A DNA stretch of 39,955 nucleotides from Clostridia bacterium. GTDB taxonomy: Bacteria > Bacillota > Clostridia > Oscillospirales > Acutalibacteraceae. The position numbers were made by a program, and so were the translations under genes. The notes below the pieces were generated by a model. It ran no database searches. It had not been told where the DNA came from and was given only the letters and a program-made list of their open reading frames with translations. Location: the NCBI GenBank assembly GCA_017453685.1, contig JAFTEL010000178.1, positions 1 to 39,955 on the forward strand, read 5' to 3'. Every line of letters starts with the position of its first letter. Position 1 is the stretch's first letter. Of the stretch, positions 1 to 9,286 are shown in pieces.

Positions 1-15
1 CCCTCATTTTTTCAT

Positions 16-3000
16 TCAGATTTTGACAAATAAGAGATGGAAGAGATACGTCATCACCGAACGGAGGAAGCTGAGGATGCGCTCAATGGTACTCCCCTGC
101 TCCGCCGCGGCTTCTTCCTGAGGTTTGTCGGGCGCGGTTTCATTGATCACGTTGATCTCGATCACCTGGTCAATGAGACCGCAGTATTCAAGATAAACGC
201 TGTTCATTTGCAGTTCATCGTTCGGCAGAGTCTGGTCAACGCTTTCGAGCAGCAGACCTGCCTGTTCCAGCAGCGCCACGTCGGCGGCATCGATCACGCC
301 GTCGTGGTTGCAGTCGGCAGCCATGCGCTGCGCATGAGTCAGAGAGTCGGCGCTGATCATGCCGTTCGCCACGAGCCTGACGAAATAGGCGTCGGTGCCG
401 TCGTACAAACTGTCACCGCTGACGTCGCCGAAAATGACGAGCGTGAACGTGTCGACCGCGTCGCCGTACTCGTCTTTCATCGTGATGATGCTGCCGGTAC
501 CGCCGCCGTTGGCAGCGGGCGTAAAGACAAGGCTGCCGTTTGCCGTCGTGGTGAACAGCGACAGAACGTCCGCCGTGCCGGGCAGAACGCCGTAGACGAA
601 GCGGTCGGTCTCATCCACCACCGCGCTGCTGCCCTCGGACGGGGTCAGCTGCACGGTCGGGCGTTCGGCAAGTTGGGCGATGGCGGTAAGTATGGCGGAA
701 CGGGCCGCGGCGACTTCGGCAGTCGTGGCGTATGTCTTTGCGCTGACCGCGTCTCCCTCTTGTATCGCCTCCTGCAGCGCGGCAAAGCTCTCGGGCGTAT
801 AGGAAGCGCCGTTGATGGCTCTCGCTTCGGCGAGCGCTTGATTCAGCGCAGATTTATCCACCGTGACGGAGACGGAACAGGTCGCCGTGAAGCCGCCGTC
901 CGCCGTGATGCATCGAATCTGAGCCGTGCCGCCGTCCACCGCGGTCACGACGCCGTTATTGACCGTGGCGACCCGCGGATCGCTGCTTTCCCACAGCACG
1001 GTTTTGATCGAAGCCGATCCCATGCCGAGCGTCCCCTTCGGGGTGATCTCATTGGTGAGAGAAGCGGTTTCACCGGGCGAAAGGGAAAGCGACGTCGGGC
1101 TGACGGTGACGCCTGTCACGGGGTAGTTCGCGAAGGAAACGTAGACCCAGTCGCTGTATGTTCTGCCGTAGTAGTCCGTGACCGTGACCATGATTTTCGA
1201 GGCGACCGCGCTGTTCTTGGTGGGCTTGACGGTGCCGTTCTGATCAACGCTCATATTGCTGTCGGAAGACGTCCACGTGACGGATTTGTATTCCACGTCG
1301 GCGGGCGTGACCCTGTAGCCCAAAGAGAAGGACTGGTTCTTATAAGAGCTGCTGAGCGGAACCTTGACGGAATTGTATTTGGCGGCCGGCGAGCCGTCGT
1401 GCGTGATCACCAGCGATTCGATCACGACCAGCGGCTCCAGATTGTGCAGAGCCGCGCGCAAATCCGCTGCCGCGGCGTCAATTTGAGCCTGCGTATAGGT
1501 CAATCCGTTGTAAACCTCATCCGCTCGCTGATAAGCGGCCGCATAGACGGTATAGGTCGCGTTCGTATAATTTGAAGGAATGATGGCGGCGGCCCGCGCC
1601 TCAGCCATCGCGGCATACAGCTGCGTTTTATCGCCGAGAACCGTGATAGTTGCCGACGCGCTGAAATCGCCATCGATGCTGTAAGCCTTGACGATGGCGA
1701 CGCCGCTGTCGGAAAAGCTCAGCGTGCCGCTGTCGGAGACCGAAACGATCGGGCTTTCACTGACCCAGCGCACATCCTGGATGCTTGCCGGCTGACCGTT
1801 GGCGGCGGAAACGAGCGCGCTCAGCGTGATCGGCGCCGCACTGACGGAATCAGCGGTATAAGCGGAGGGAGTGACCGAGACGCCGGTCGCGGGACGTTCG
1901 GCAAAGCAGAGCCGCACGGAATCCGTCGCCGTGTTGCCGCGATAGTCCGTCACGGTAACGGTGACGCTGCCATAGCAGGGCGCGCCCTGCGCCGGTGTGC
2001 AAACGCCGTCCTCCGAAACGGTGATGGCGGACGTGTCGGAAGAAAAGCGCACGGTGCCGAGGGTCGTGTCGGTCGGGCTGAGACGGTAATCCAGATCGAC
2101 GCTCGCGCTGCCGCCGCTGACGGCAGCGGTATAGGTATCGCCGACGTCGGCGCCGTTGACCGTAAGCGTGACGGAACCGATATTCTGGATGAGCACGAGC
2201 GCGCGAATGGCAGCGGAAAGCTCCGCAGCCGCATTGTTGATCTCCGCCTGCGACGTCTTGCTGTCTTCGGTCAGATAGACGGAGACCGCGCGGGAACGCA
2301 CCGCCCACATCTGCTGCCAGCTTTCCACCGTATAAAGCGTGCTGCTGAGCTGATCGGATTCGGTGATCTTTTCCAGCAGCGCGGTACGGTCCAGCGTGAC
2401 GGTCACGGTGCAGCTTGCAGTTTTGCCGCCGTCAACCGTCGTAGCCGTCACCGTCGCCGTGCCGATGCCGAGATAATGCAGCGTGCCGTCGGCGTCCGCT
2501 GTCACAACGGAAGGATCGCTCGTTTCCCAGATCAGATCCTGAATATTCGCAGCGCCGACTCCTGCAACGCCCTTGGGCGCGATCGTGTATTCCACCTGCC
2601 CCGTGTCACCGGCATAGCCGGAAACCTCGGTTTGGGAGAACGTCAGATCGGTCACGGGCGTTCTGGCAAAGGCAACGTAAAGGCTGCCGGAAATCTCCCA
2701 GCCGCGATGATTCGTGATGGTGACGGTGATCTGCGAATACTGCGCGCTGTTGACCGTCGGCGAAGCCAGACCGTCCTGCGTGACGGAAACGTTATCATTG
2801 GATGACGACCATCTGACGGAGCGGATCAGCGCGCCCGCCGGATGGATCGAATAGCCGAACTGGCGCGAAACGTTGCGGTAATCTTCAATCAGACCGACGT
2901 CGACCGTATCGAAAGACACCGGCGAGCCGTCAAGGGTGACGTACACGTTTTCGGGCTCAACAATAGAAGACAGCGCTTCATATGCTTCGGCAAGTTCTTC

Positions 3001-5406
3001 ATACGCCTCGTCGACCGTGATCTGATACACGCTCTCGTCCTGTTCCACGGCTTTTGCCAGCGCCAAAGCGGCGCGGAAAGCGTCAATATCTTCCTGCGGC
3101 GCTGCAATCTGCGTCAGATCCAGCGCATCCGAAAGAGCGATCAATTCACGCAGAGCGTCCTTATCCGAAACGACCGTCACGGTGCAGGAAGCGGTTTTCA
3201 GTCCGTCAACGGTCGTGCAGGTGATCGCAGCCGTGCCGCGATCCACCGCGTAGACCGTGCCGCTGTCATCCACTGCGGCAACGGTCGGATCGTCGCTTTT
3301 CCAAGTAACCTCTTTGATCGTTGCGCCGGTGAGCGTGCTGTCCGGCGTTACGGTTTCCTGCAGCTGCAGGGTTTTGCCCGCCTTGAGCGTCACGCTCGTT
3401 TCCGAAAGCGAAACGCCCGTCACGGCGACGTTGATAAAAGCGACCTGTGCGCTTGCCGTATAGCCGCCGTCGACCGATTTGGCGGTCACGGTGCCGTAAG
3501 CTGCCTTGTTTTCAACGGGATGTATCTGACCGTCCTGCGTCAGCTCCAGATTGACGGCGTCGCTGAGGCTCCATTTGACCTGCGGATTCGCCACTTCTTC
3601 AGGCGTCAGCGTCGCATGGAGCTGCTGAACGGTTTCGTTGTAGGTGTTGTAGATCGGCACGGTATAGGTCACGCTGGGCGCCTCTTCCAGCGTGATGCTG
3701 GTAACCGCCGCGCCGATGTTGACGGGGATCATCTCCGTCACGCCGTTGGAGGCGCGGACATACAGCTCATTTGCCCCGAGTGAAAGACCCGTGACAGTGC
3801 CGTCGCTGTAAACGCGCATACTGCTGTTAAAGGCGGAATTGCCGACCGACGCGTAAATGACCGTACCGGCGTCGGTTTTTAAGCCCCACGAAACGGTCTG
3901 ATCCACACGGGCGGGGTAAACCAAAGCGGTAAAGGTAGCGGAATCCCCGGGCATGATGTGTGTCGGCCCCGACACGTCGATGCCGGCGGGTTCGGCGCCC
4001 GTGCCGTAAATGGTGAACGATCTTGTCACGGAAATGTCATTGAGCGTCGCCGTGACGCTGACCGTCTTCTGTGCGTTCACACCGCCCGCATCCAGAATAC
4101 GGAGGAAGCCGTCTTCGGTGATGCTCGCCGCCGTCGGATCGCTGATCTGCCACGTCGTTTCGCCGACCAGCGCGCCGCCGGGCGTCAGATGCGTCACGTA
4201 CAGCTGCTCACGGTCGCCTTCCTGATAGGCGTCGGAGCAGCTGATATCAAAGCTCTGCAGCGGCAGATCGTCCACGATGGTGAAGGTGATCTTATCGTTC
4301 GTGCTCGCTTTCATCAAAGCGTTGGAGAGGAATTTGAGTACGGAGTTGCCCGTCGTGACGTAAGAAATGTATTTGCTGACTCCGAAGAATTTTAAGCCAA
4401 GCTTGAGGGCATAGGTCAGCGCCGTGGAAACGGTGGACTGCGAAACGTTCATGCCGAGCGTGTCGATGAGCCACGCGGAAACGGAATCCATGCCCTCATC
4501 GCCGGTCTCTGTCAAATAGTCCACGATTTTGGAAAGGAACAGTTCAAATTCCGGCGAGGCCGTCACGGTCACCGTACCGGCTTTTTTGAACGTGATCACG
4601 CCGTCTTCCGTGATATCAGCGTAATTCGACGCGAGATCGAGCACGCTGTCGGTCGAAAGCGACCAGGTCGTGGTCATGCCCAAACGAACGGGTGTGATGA
4701 CGTTTTGAATACGGAAGCTGGTGCCGACGGCAACGACGGTCGGCAGCGCGTCTTTATTGGTGATGCAGGTGCCGTTGGGCAGCGTGTTGCCCAGCGCCGC
4801 CGTCGATTTCATCACATGGACGTAAACAACGGCGCTTGTAAGGAGCTCGCCGTTATGATCCACGAGCGTGGCGGTGATCGGAACAGCGTCGGTCTCCACC
4901 TTTTGCGTCAACGCGTCGTGCAGTTCATTCTGCGCTGCCTGCGCAAGATCGGCAAACACCGATGAAAACGCGTTCCAAAGCTCCGCCGCGGAAAGCGATT
5001 CCACGTCGAGCTCTTTCATGATCGTTTCCACCTGCTCGCCCAGACTCGGACCCGCGCCGCGGATCGACTTAACGTCATTGTCAATCCAGAGCTGAACCCG
5101 CGCCTGACGGGAACTGTCGCGCGCACGGATGGTGCCGTCCTCATCGACGCTGGCGATCAGCCCCGTGGAAGAGTGCCAGCAAATCTGAGAGCCGTTGGGT
5201 TCCGAACAGTCGATGTAGGTCACGGAGCATTTGGTATTCTTCGCCTCTTCGAGCGTGATGGTCGAGCCGGTAATGTCGTTGCCGTTTGCATCGAGAATGC
5301 CGATGGTATAGGCAACGGCGGAGCTTTGAAAACCCGGCACGGCGCAGGTCAGCAGCAAAGCGACCGCACAAATCACGCTGCATAATTTCTTTCCAACGTT
5401 ACGCAT
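16..5406 (-). CDS. Large secreted modular surface protein (Big_2 / FIVAR / dockerin-like)
   Basis: This 1796-residue protein has a signal peptide (hydrophobic core about residues 8-30) and is presumably exported to the cell surface. After a less repetitive N-terminal third it repeats a three-part unit: an Ig-like module opening with a DGSP-type strand, a Big_2-like module with W-S-D-P-x-V-A and G-T-A motifs, and a helical FIVAR module. The four FIVAR copies lie near 748-815, 1004-1072, 1256-1322 and 1512-1579. A dockerin-like pair of calcium loops (DVSGD..YDGTD and DCNHDGVIDAAD) sits near 1659-1722. The protein ends in a short aromatic hydrophobic helix (ILSFLRSV...LLFVKI). The start has a GGTGAGG ribosome site. 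It is a paralogue of the 915-aa protein at 13475-16222. A role in adhesion or glycan binding is inferred; no catalytic motif was seen. Confidence 0.85.
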   Translation of the reverse strand: MRNVGKKLCSVICAVALLLTCAVPGFQSSAVAYTIGILDANGNDITGSTITLEEAKNTKCSVTYIDCSEPNGSQICWHSSTGLIASVDEDGTIRARDSSRQARVQLWIDNDVKSIRGAGPSLGEQVETIMKELDVESLSAAELWNAFSSVFADLAQAAQNELHDALTQKVETDAVPITATLVDHNGELLTSAVVYVHVMKSTAALGNTLPNGTCITNKDALPTVVAVGTSFRIQNVITPVRLGMTTTWSLSTDSVLDLASNYADITEDGVITFKKAGTVTVTASPEFELFLSKIVDYLTETGDEGMDSVSAWLIDTLGMNVSQSTVSTALTYALKLGLKFFGVSKYISYVTTGNSVLKFLSNALMKASTNDKITFTIVDDLPLQSFDISCSDAYQEGDREQLYVTHLTPGGALVGETTWQISDPTAASITEDGFLRILDAGGVNAQKTVSVTATLNDISVTRSFTIYGTGAEPAGIDVSGPTHIMPGDSATFTALVYPARVDQTVSWGLKTDAGTVIYASVGNSAFNSSMRVYSDGTVTGLSLGANELYVRASNGVTEMIPVNIGAAVTSITLEEAPSVTYTVPIYNTYNETVQQLHATLTPEEVANPQVKWSLSDAVNLELTQDGQIHPVENKAAYGTVTAKSVDGGYTASAQVAFINVAVTGVSLSETSVTLKAGKTLQLQETVTPDSTLTGATIKEVTWKSDDPTVAAVDDSGTVYAVDRGTAAITCTTVDGLKTASCTVTVVSDKDALRELIALSDALDLTQIAAPQEDIDAFRAALALAKAVEQDESVYQITVDEAYEELAEAYEALSSIVEPENVYVTLDGSPVSFDTVDVGLIEDYRNVSRQFGYSIHPAGALIRSVRWSSSNDNVSVTQDGLASPTVNSAQYSQITVTITNHRGWEISGSLYVAFARTPVTDLTFSQTEVSGYAGDTGQVEYTIAPKGVAGVGAANIQDLIWETSDPSVVTADADGTLHYLGIGTATVTATTVDGGKTASCTVTVTLDRTALLEKITESDQLSSTLYTVESWQQMWAVRSRAVSVYLTEDSKTSQAEINNAAAELSAAIRALVLIQNIGSVTLTVNGADVGDTYTAAVSGGSASVDLDYRLSPTDTTLGTVRFSSDTSAITVSEDGVCTPAQGAPCYGSVTVTVTDYRGNTATDSVRLCFAERPATGVSVTPSAYTADSVSAAPITLSALVSAANGQPASIQDVRWVSESPIVSVSDSGTLSFSDSGVAIVKAYSIDGDFSASATITVLGDKTQLYAAMAEARAAAIIPSNYTNATYTVYAAAYQRADEVYNGLTYTQAQIDAAAADLRAALHNLEPLVVIESLVITHDGSPAAKYNSVKVPLSSSYKNQSFSLGYRVTPADVEYKSVTWTSSDSNMSVDQNGTVKPTKNSAVASKIMVTVTDYYGRTYSDWVYVSFANYPVTGVTVSPTSLSLSPGETASLTNEITPKGTLGMGSASIKTVLWESSDPRVATVNNGVVTAVDGGTAQIRCITADGGFTATCSVSVTVDKSALNQALAEARAINGASYTPESFAALQEAIQEGDAVSAKTYATTAEVAAARSAILTAIAQLAERPTVQLTPSEGSSAVVDETDRFVYGVLPGTADVLSLFTTTANGSLVFTPAANGGGTGSIITMKDEYGDAVDTFTLVIFGDVSGDSLYDGTDAYFVRLVANGMISADSLTHAQRMAADCNHDGVIDAADVALLEQAGLLLESVDQTLPNDELQMNSVYLEYCGLIDQVIEINVINETAPDKPQEEAAAEQGSTIERILSFLRSVMTYLFHLLFVKI
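439..526. repeat. 88-bp exact direct repeat, copy 1
   Basis: This stretch, in the C-terminal part of the 1796-aa gene, is identical by eye to 13892-13979 in the 915-aa paralogue, in the same orientation and about 13.45 kb away. Homology continues imperfectly on both sides. It marks a recent duplication or gene conversion and could serve as a recombination substrate. Confidence 0.85.
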
Positions 5407-5473
5407 AATGCCTCACCTTTACGTCATTTTTCGTTCACAGCGAACGCTAATTCACTACTTCAATTTTCCAATA

Positions 5474-5502
5474 ATTATATTACTTCGTGCGTAAGAATGC
5501 AA
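5474..5502 (-). promoter_or_regulatory. SigA-type promoter for the 1796-aa surface protein
   Basis: Read on the minus strand: TTGCAT (5497-5502), a 17-base spacer and a perfect TATAAT (5474-5479), about 67 bases before the start codon. The same TTGCAT-N17-TATAAT pair precedes the paralogue at 16253-16281. Confidence 0.6.
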
Positions 5503-5525
5503 TAGGACAAAATGCTCATATGGAG

Positions 5526-5618
5526 TCAAGCGAAAATAAATTCACACACCGCCGCCAGCACGGTATAAAAACCGACAAACAGCGTTTTTAACACCAAATA
5601 AAACGTGTGCGTGGACAT
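5526..5618 (-). CDS. 30-aa hydrophobic micropeptide
   Basis: This small ORF translates to MSTHTFYLVLK, then a stretch rich in L, F, V and A, ending CEFIFA. It looks like a single membrane helix. The ATG at 5616-5618 is preceded by a strong GGAGGAGG-type ribosome site with good spacing. It lies 50 bases after the stop of the metallophosphoesterase gene with no terminator visible between them, so it is probably the last cistron of the glycoside hydrolase operon. The promoter of the next gene begins just beyond its stop. No family was recognised. It could be a chance ORF, but the ribosome site argues against that. Confidence 0.5.
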   Translation of the reverse strand: MSTHTFYLVLKTLFVGFYTVLAAVCEFIFA

Positions 5619-5668
5619 CTTTGCCTCCTCCGTGAACAATGCGAAGGAAGCGATTTGCAATTGTTACA

Positions 5669-6847
5669 TCAGAACCCGTATACCCTTTTGGTCAAAGCCT
5701 TCCAGAAAATCAGGGAAGCATCCGCAAACACTTTCCAGATTTTCACAATAAAGAGTTCAATGCGTGAAACAGCGCCCACCGCAACGAGCTGTGAACCCTC
5801 CTGCTCGGCAAGTTCGCACGTCATCAAAACCTTGCTTTCATAAGAGCCGTCCTCGCGGAGGGTAATGACCCGAGAACCCCAGTTGATCTTTCTGAGCAGA
5901 ATATGCGGTTTCACGCTGGGCGTGTTGACAATATCAACGCCGTCGATCTCCACGGTAAAGCTGTTGTAATGATCGTGACCGCAAAGAATCGCGCGCACAT
6001 CGCCGTTTTCGCTCATCGCGTCGAGCTGACCGTAATTGTAATAACCGGGGCAGGGTTTTTCAAAAATATAGCCGTCCTTGATATTGGAGAGGTTGGGGAT
6101 CGGAACCAGATTGTAGGAGATGCCGTCATAGTTCCGGACTCCGGCGTTATAATCCTTGGCGACGGGGAAGAGCTTGTCGTAGATTTCCTGCACGATGATG
6201 TGCTGGAACACGACCGCGGGGACGTATGCCCCGCCGTTTTCGGCTTTCAGCGCTTCCGCCTTGGACTGATACCACGCGATCTGTTCCGGATGCACCGACT
6301 CGTAGCCCTTGCCCTTGACCTCACATCCGGAATCGAAGCAATAAATGCTGTATGCCACGCGGCTGCCGTCATGCGAATAAACGGGCAGACTGCAGGTGCC
6401 GCAGCCGAACAGATCGGGGTCTTCATCCGTGCCGATGAAATACGTGCCGCCGTACTCTTTATAAAAAGCGAACATCTCGTCAATCGAATAGCCGTGCATA
6501 TAATCATGATTGCCGAAGGTGATGACGAAGGGGATTTTCGCCTGCATAAAGATTTCGCAGATCTCCTTGATCGCGGCGGGCTGATCCTCGTTGGCAGCCT
6601 CGGACAGATCGCCGCCCAGCACCACCAGATCGGGCTCGGCGGCAGCCAGAGATTCCATCACAAGCTGTCTGTGCGTCGCCGGCAGCGGATAGGAGCAGTG
6701 CCAATCCGTCAGATGCAGGATCGTAAAATCACCGTTCTCATCGAATTGCAGACGAGCCTGCACGCTCTGCGCAAAGCTGATCGGCTGCATAACGGCAACC
6801 ATCAGAAGAACCAGAAGGGCGCAGATCGTTCTTTTCAATGCTTTCAT
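5669..6847 (-). CDS. Secreted calcineurin-like metallophosphoesterase
   Basis: This 392-residue protein has a signal peptide (about 1-28) and the motifs of the binuclear metallophosphoesterase fold in order: a D-W-H variant of DxH (LTDWHCS), GGDL, GNHD, a lone His (FQHI) and GHDH. It resembles purple-acid-phosphatase-like secreted phosphoesterases, so it should hydrolyse phosphate mono- or diesters outside the membrane; the substrate is unknown. The chosen ATG (6845-6847) has GAGGTG six bases upstream, better than the in-frame GTG at 6856. It follows the GH78 gene by 33 bases in an operon, which suggests it removes phosphate from a decorated glycan or from released sugar phosphates (inference). 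The C-terminus carries an extra aromatic, basic helix (FIVKIWKVF...FWKALTKRVYGF). Confidence 0.85.
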   Translation of the reverse strand: MKALKRTICALLVLLMVAVMQPISFAQSVQARLQFDENGDFTILHLTDWHCSYPLPATHRQLVMESLAAAEPDLVVLGGDLSEAANEDQPAAIKEICEIFMQAKIPFVITFGNHDYMHGYSIDEMFAFYKEYGGTYFIGTDEDPDLFGCGTCSLPVYSHDGSRVAYSIYCFDSGCEVKGKGYESVHPEQIAWYQSKAEALKAENGGAYVPAVVFQHIIVQEIYDKLFPVAKDYNAGVRNYDGISYNLVPIPNLSNIKDGYIFEKPCPGYYNYGQLDAMSENGDVRAILCGHDHYNSFTVEIDGVDIVNTPSVKPHILLRKINWGSRVITLREDGSYESKVLMTCELAEQEGSQLVAVGAVSRIELFIVKIWKVFADASLIFWKALTKRVYGF

Positions 6848-6880
6848 TTGTAACACCTCGCAAAGGATTGATTAGCAAAA

Positions 6881-9241
6881 TCAGACAGCCTCAAAACGCA
6901 GCTGTTCGTCCGCAGGGAAACTTGCCGAAACCTCAAGGAACTCATGATCGGCAGCGACAAAAGAAATGCCATCTGTCTCAAAGAAACGCCCGTTTTGATA
7001 GATCACGCGGTCATTCAGCTTCACGGTCTGCCCGTCGGCATACGGCACGCAAATATGCGCCGTTGTATCTTTCGGCACAGCCGCTTCAAGAATGAATGCG
7101 TCAGCGGTTTTGTTTGCGGTGACGCGAATATAGCCCTTGACGGACGGAACGACGCATTTGACGGTATCGGACGCGGAAAGCTGCGGCTTGATGATAAAGG
7201 AGGCGTATCCCGCTTCGGTCGGTCGGATGCCCGCAAAGTATTTGCTCATGATGACCAGCGGCCCGCCCGACCAGGCGTGATTCATGGTGCCGTCCTCTTT
7301 CGTCCAGCCCTCCCAAAGGGTCGAATAGTCTTCCCGAATCATGGCGTCATAACGCTGCAGCATCCTGTCCTTCACCGCGTCGAAGCGCTCCATCTGACAG
7401 AGGGCTTCCAGCACATAATACTCCATGTACGGGCTTGCGTTTTTCGTGTTCGTGAGCACGTAGGCGATCACGTCATACTGTTCCCGTTCCGCCAAACCGG
7501 AGAGAACGGCAAGTGCGTTTGCCCGGTCATCGGGGAAAAGAACGTCATTGCTTTTGTACCCCTTTTTTGTCCAGAGCGCCGCATATCCCGTTTTGATCTC
7601 GTTCATTTTTGAAGCGAGCGCATCGCTGTTTCTGCCGATGACGTCCGCTATTCTTTGCAGACAGGCAAGCGCGTAATAGTACCACGCGTTCTCGATCGCG
7701 GTCGTGTCGGCGTGATAGCCCCAGTCCATCCAATCCCAGGAACCGCCCCGATGATTGACCAGATGATTGCCGTTGATCGACCAGAGATCAACGTAATTGA
7801 CTGCCGCGTCATAGACTTTTTCCAGAAAATCCCGATCGCCTGTGTAGAGGTAATACGTCCAGAACCCGCAAATGCCCGCCAGCTGCTGAACAGGCAGCTC
7901 AAAGTAATCCTGACTGATCGGCACCACGGTCTGCAGGACGTTTGTCTTGCCGTCGATGTGCCCCAACATGGAGGCGACGCCTTTTTGATAGAGCAAATAA
8001 GCGTTCGCATCAAGCGAATACATCGACATCGCCATTTCGTTGGTCACGTCGCCCCACCACTGCGCCCGTTCCCGATCGGGACAGTCCATGAAATTGTCGC
8101 GCATGGTGACGTAAAGGGTGCGGAGCGATTTCTGCCAGAGCGTATTCAGTTCTGCGTTTTCACATTCAAAAAGACCGGAAAACGCCGCATCATAACCCGT
8201 TTCGCGGTATTTCAGTTCAAGGATCGTGACGCCTGCCGGAATCTCATAGGTAATGTGCTCACCATTGAACCAGCCGAGCGCCTCAAATTCCTGCTCACCG
8301 TTTTTCGTGATATACGTATCGCTCACGGCGCCGAGCCACGTATTTTCCGTAAATATCCTAATCTTTTTCCCCGCTTTTGCGCTAATTTTGAGATACGGCG
8401 TGCACTGTGCGTTATACGGAATGTCAAGGGTGATGAGCTTTTTTCTCCGCATCGTGCGGCCCGTGTAATCGGCTGAGTTTTCATAGTCCTTCAGCCCATT
8501 GTCTTTCAACAGCGGAATACCGCGCGGATAGAGTTTCCCCCACGGCGCACAGCCGCCCAAACCATATTCCCGAGCGTTTTGCCAAGCGCTGTCATCAAAT
8601 TCGGGCGAAAGCCAGTCGCCGATTTCTTTCCTCGCGTCATAATAAATGTTGGATTCGGGCAATCGGTAGTTGGGTTTAGACGCGCCCGTATCCTGTCGGT
8701 AGGCAGTATTTCTGCACACTTTCCAGCTTCGGTCGGAGCGGATGCTCCCCGCCTCAAACAGGAAGCCGGCCTTGCCGCTGTCCTTGCTGGAATAGCTCGT
8801 GTCCTTGCCCCAATACCAGACGAGCGCGCAAATGACGTTCCTGCCCGATTTCAGATAAGAGCCGATCTCGACGGTATCGTAGTAACTGTCCTCAGCCGTC
8901 GGTCCGCGCTTGGCGCCGCCCTCAAAAACGACAGCTTCGCCGTTGATATAGAGCCAATACTTAGAATCGGCGGAAAGATAAGCCGTCAGCGTTTCGGGCG
9001 CTTCGGAAAGAACAAAAGCCTTTCTGAAGCACATCCAAACATTTTCTTCGCTGCCGTCAGAGGAATCCCAGATATACTGCGCCGTCCAGTCGGTTTTCGG
9101 CGTCGTGTCGATCTGCCGGTACGGCGTCACTGTCTCGGGAATAGTGTATTCATTTTTAAAATACGGCTGATCGGTTTTGCCGCTGAACAGAGAAGAAAAG
9201 AAAGCAGCGACAGCCAAAAAGAAAGAGATGATGCGATTCAT
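6881..9241 (-). CDS. GH78 family alpha-L-rhamnosidase-like enzyme
   Basis: This 786-residue protein has N-terminal beta-sandwich modules (residues about 50-330), an (alpha/alpha)6-barrel and a C-terminal beta-sandwich. At about 383-396 it carries DCPDRERAQWWGD, whose Asp, Glu and Asp are spaced 5 and 7 residues apart, exactly as in characterised GH78 rhamnosidases; a later LWEGW supplies the second key Glu. It should release terminal alpha-L-rhamnose from polysaccharides or glycosides. The N-terminus is a short hydrophobic stretch (IISFFLAVAAFFSSLFS) with no obvious cleavage site, so the enzyme may stay membrane-tethered. The start has GAGGAG seven bases upstream. It is the fourth gene of the operon, 45 bases after the clan GH-A hydrolase. 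Other six-hairpin activities in related families cannot be excluded. Confidence 0.85.
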   Translation of the reverse strand: MNRIISFFLAVAAFFSSLFSGKTDQPYFKNEYTIPETVTPYRQIDTTPKTDWTAQYIWDSSDGSEENVWMCFRKAFVLSEAPETLTAYLSADSKYWLYINGEAVVFEGGAKRGPTAEDSYYDTVEIGSYLKSGRNVICALVWYWGKDTSYSSKDSGKAGFLFEAGSIRSDRSWKVCRNTAYRQDTGASKPNYRLPESNIYYDARKEIGDWLSPEFDDSAWQNAREYGLGGCAPWGKLYPRGIPLLKDNGLKDYENSADYTGRTMRRKKLITLDIPYNAQCTPYLKISAKAGKKIRIFTENTWLGAVSDTYITKNGEQEFEALGWFNGEHITYEIPAGVTILELKYRETGYDAAFSGLFECENAELNTLWQKSLRTLYVTMRDNFMDCPDRERAQWWGDVTNEMAMSMYSLDANAYLLYQKGVASMLGHIDGKTNVLQTVVPISQDYFELPVQQLAGICGFWTYYLYTGDRDFLEKVYDAAVNYVDLWSINGNHLVNHRGGSWDWMDWGYHADTTAIENAWYYYALACLQRIADVIGRNSDALASKMNEIKTGYAALWTKKGYKSNDVLFPDDRANALAVLSGLAEREQYDVIAYVLTNTKNASPYMEYYVLEALCQMERFDAVKDRMLQRYDAMIREDYSTLWEGWTKEDGTMNHAWSGGPLVIMSKYFAGIRPTEAGYASFIIKPQLSASDTVKCVVPSVKGYIRVTANKTADAFILEAAVPKDTTAHICVPYADGQTVKLNDRVIYQNGRFFETDGISFVAADHEFLEVSASFPADEQLRFEAV

Positions 9242-9286
9242 TCAAAAGCTCCTCGAAAAATGAAATGATTGGGAAAGCGTCGGGAT

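Noticed and set aside
37-1575. Plus-strand open frame of 512 codons opposite the large surface protein
   Set aside because: A composition shadow of the repeated Big_2/FIVAR coding sequence; the matching shadow opposite the 915-aa paralogue (13541-14680) has the same cause.
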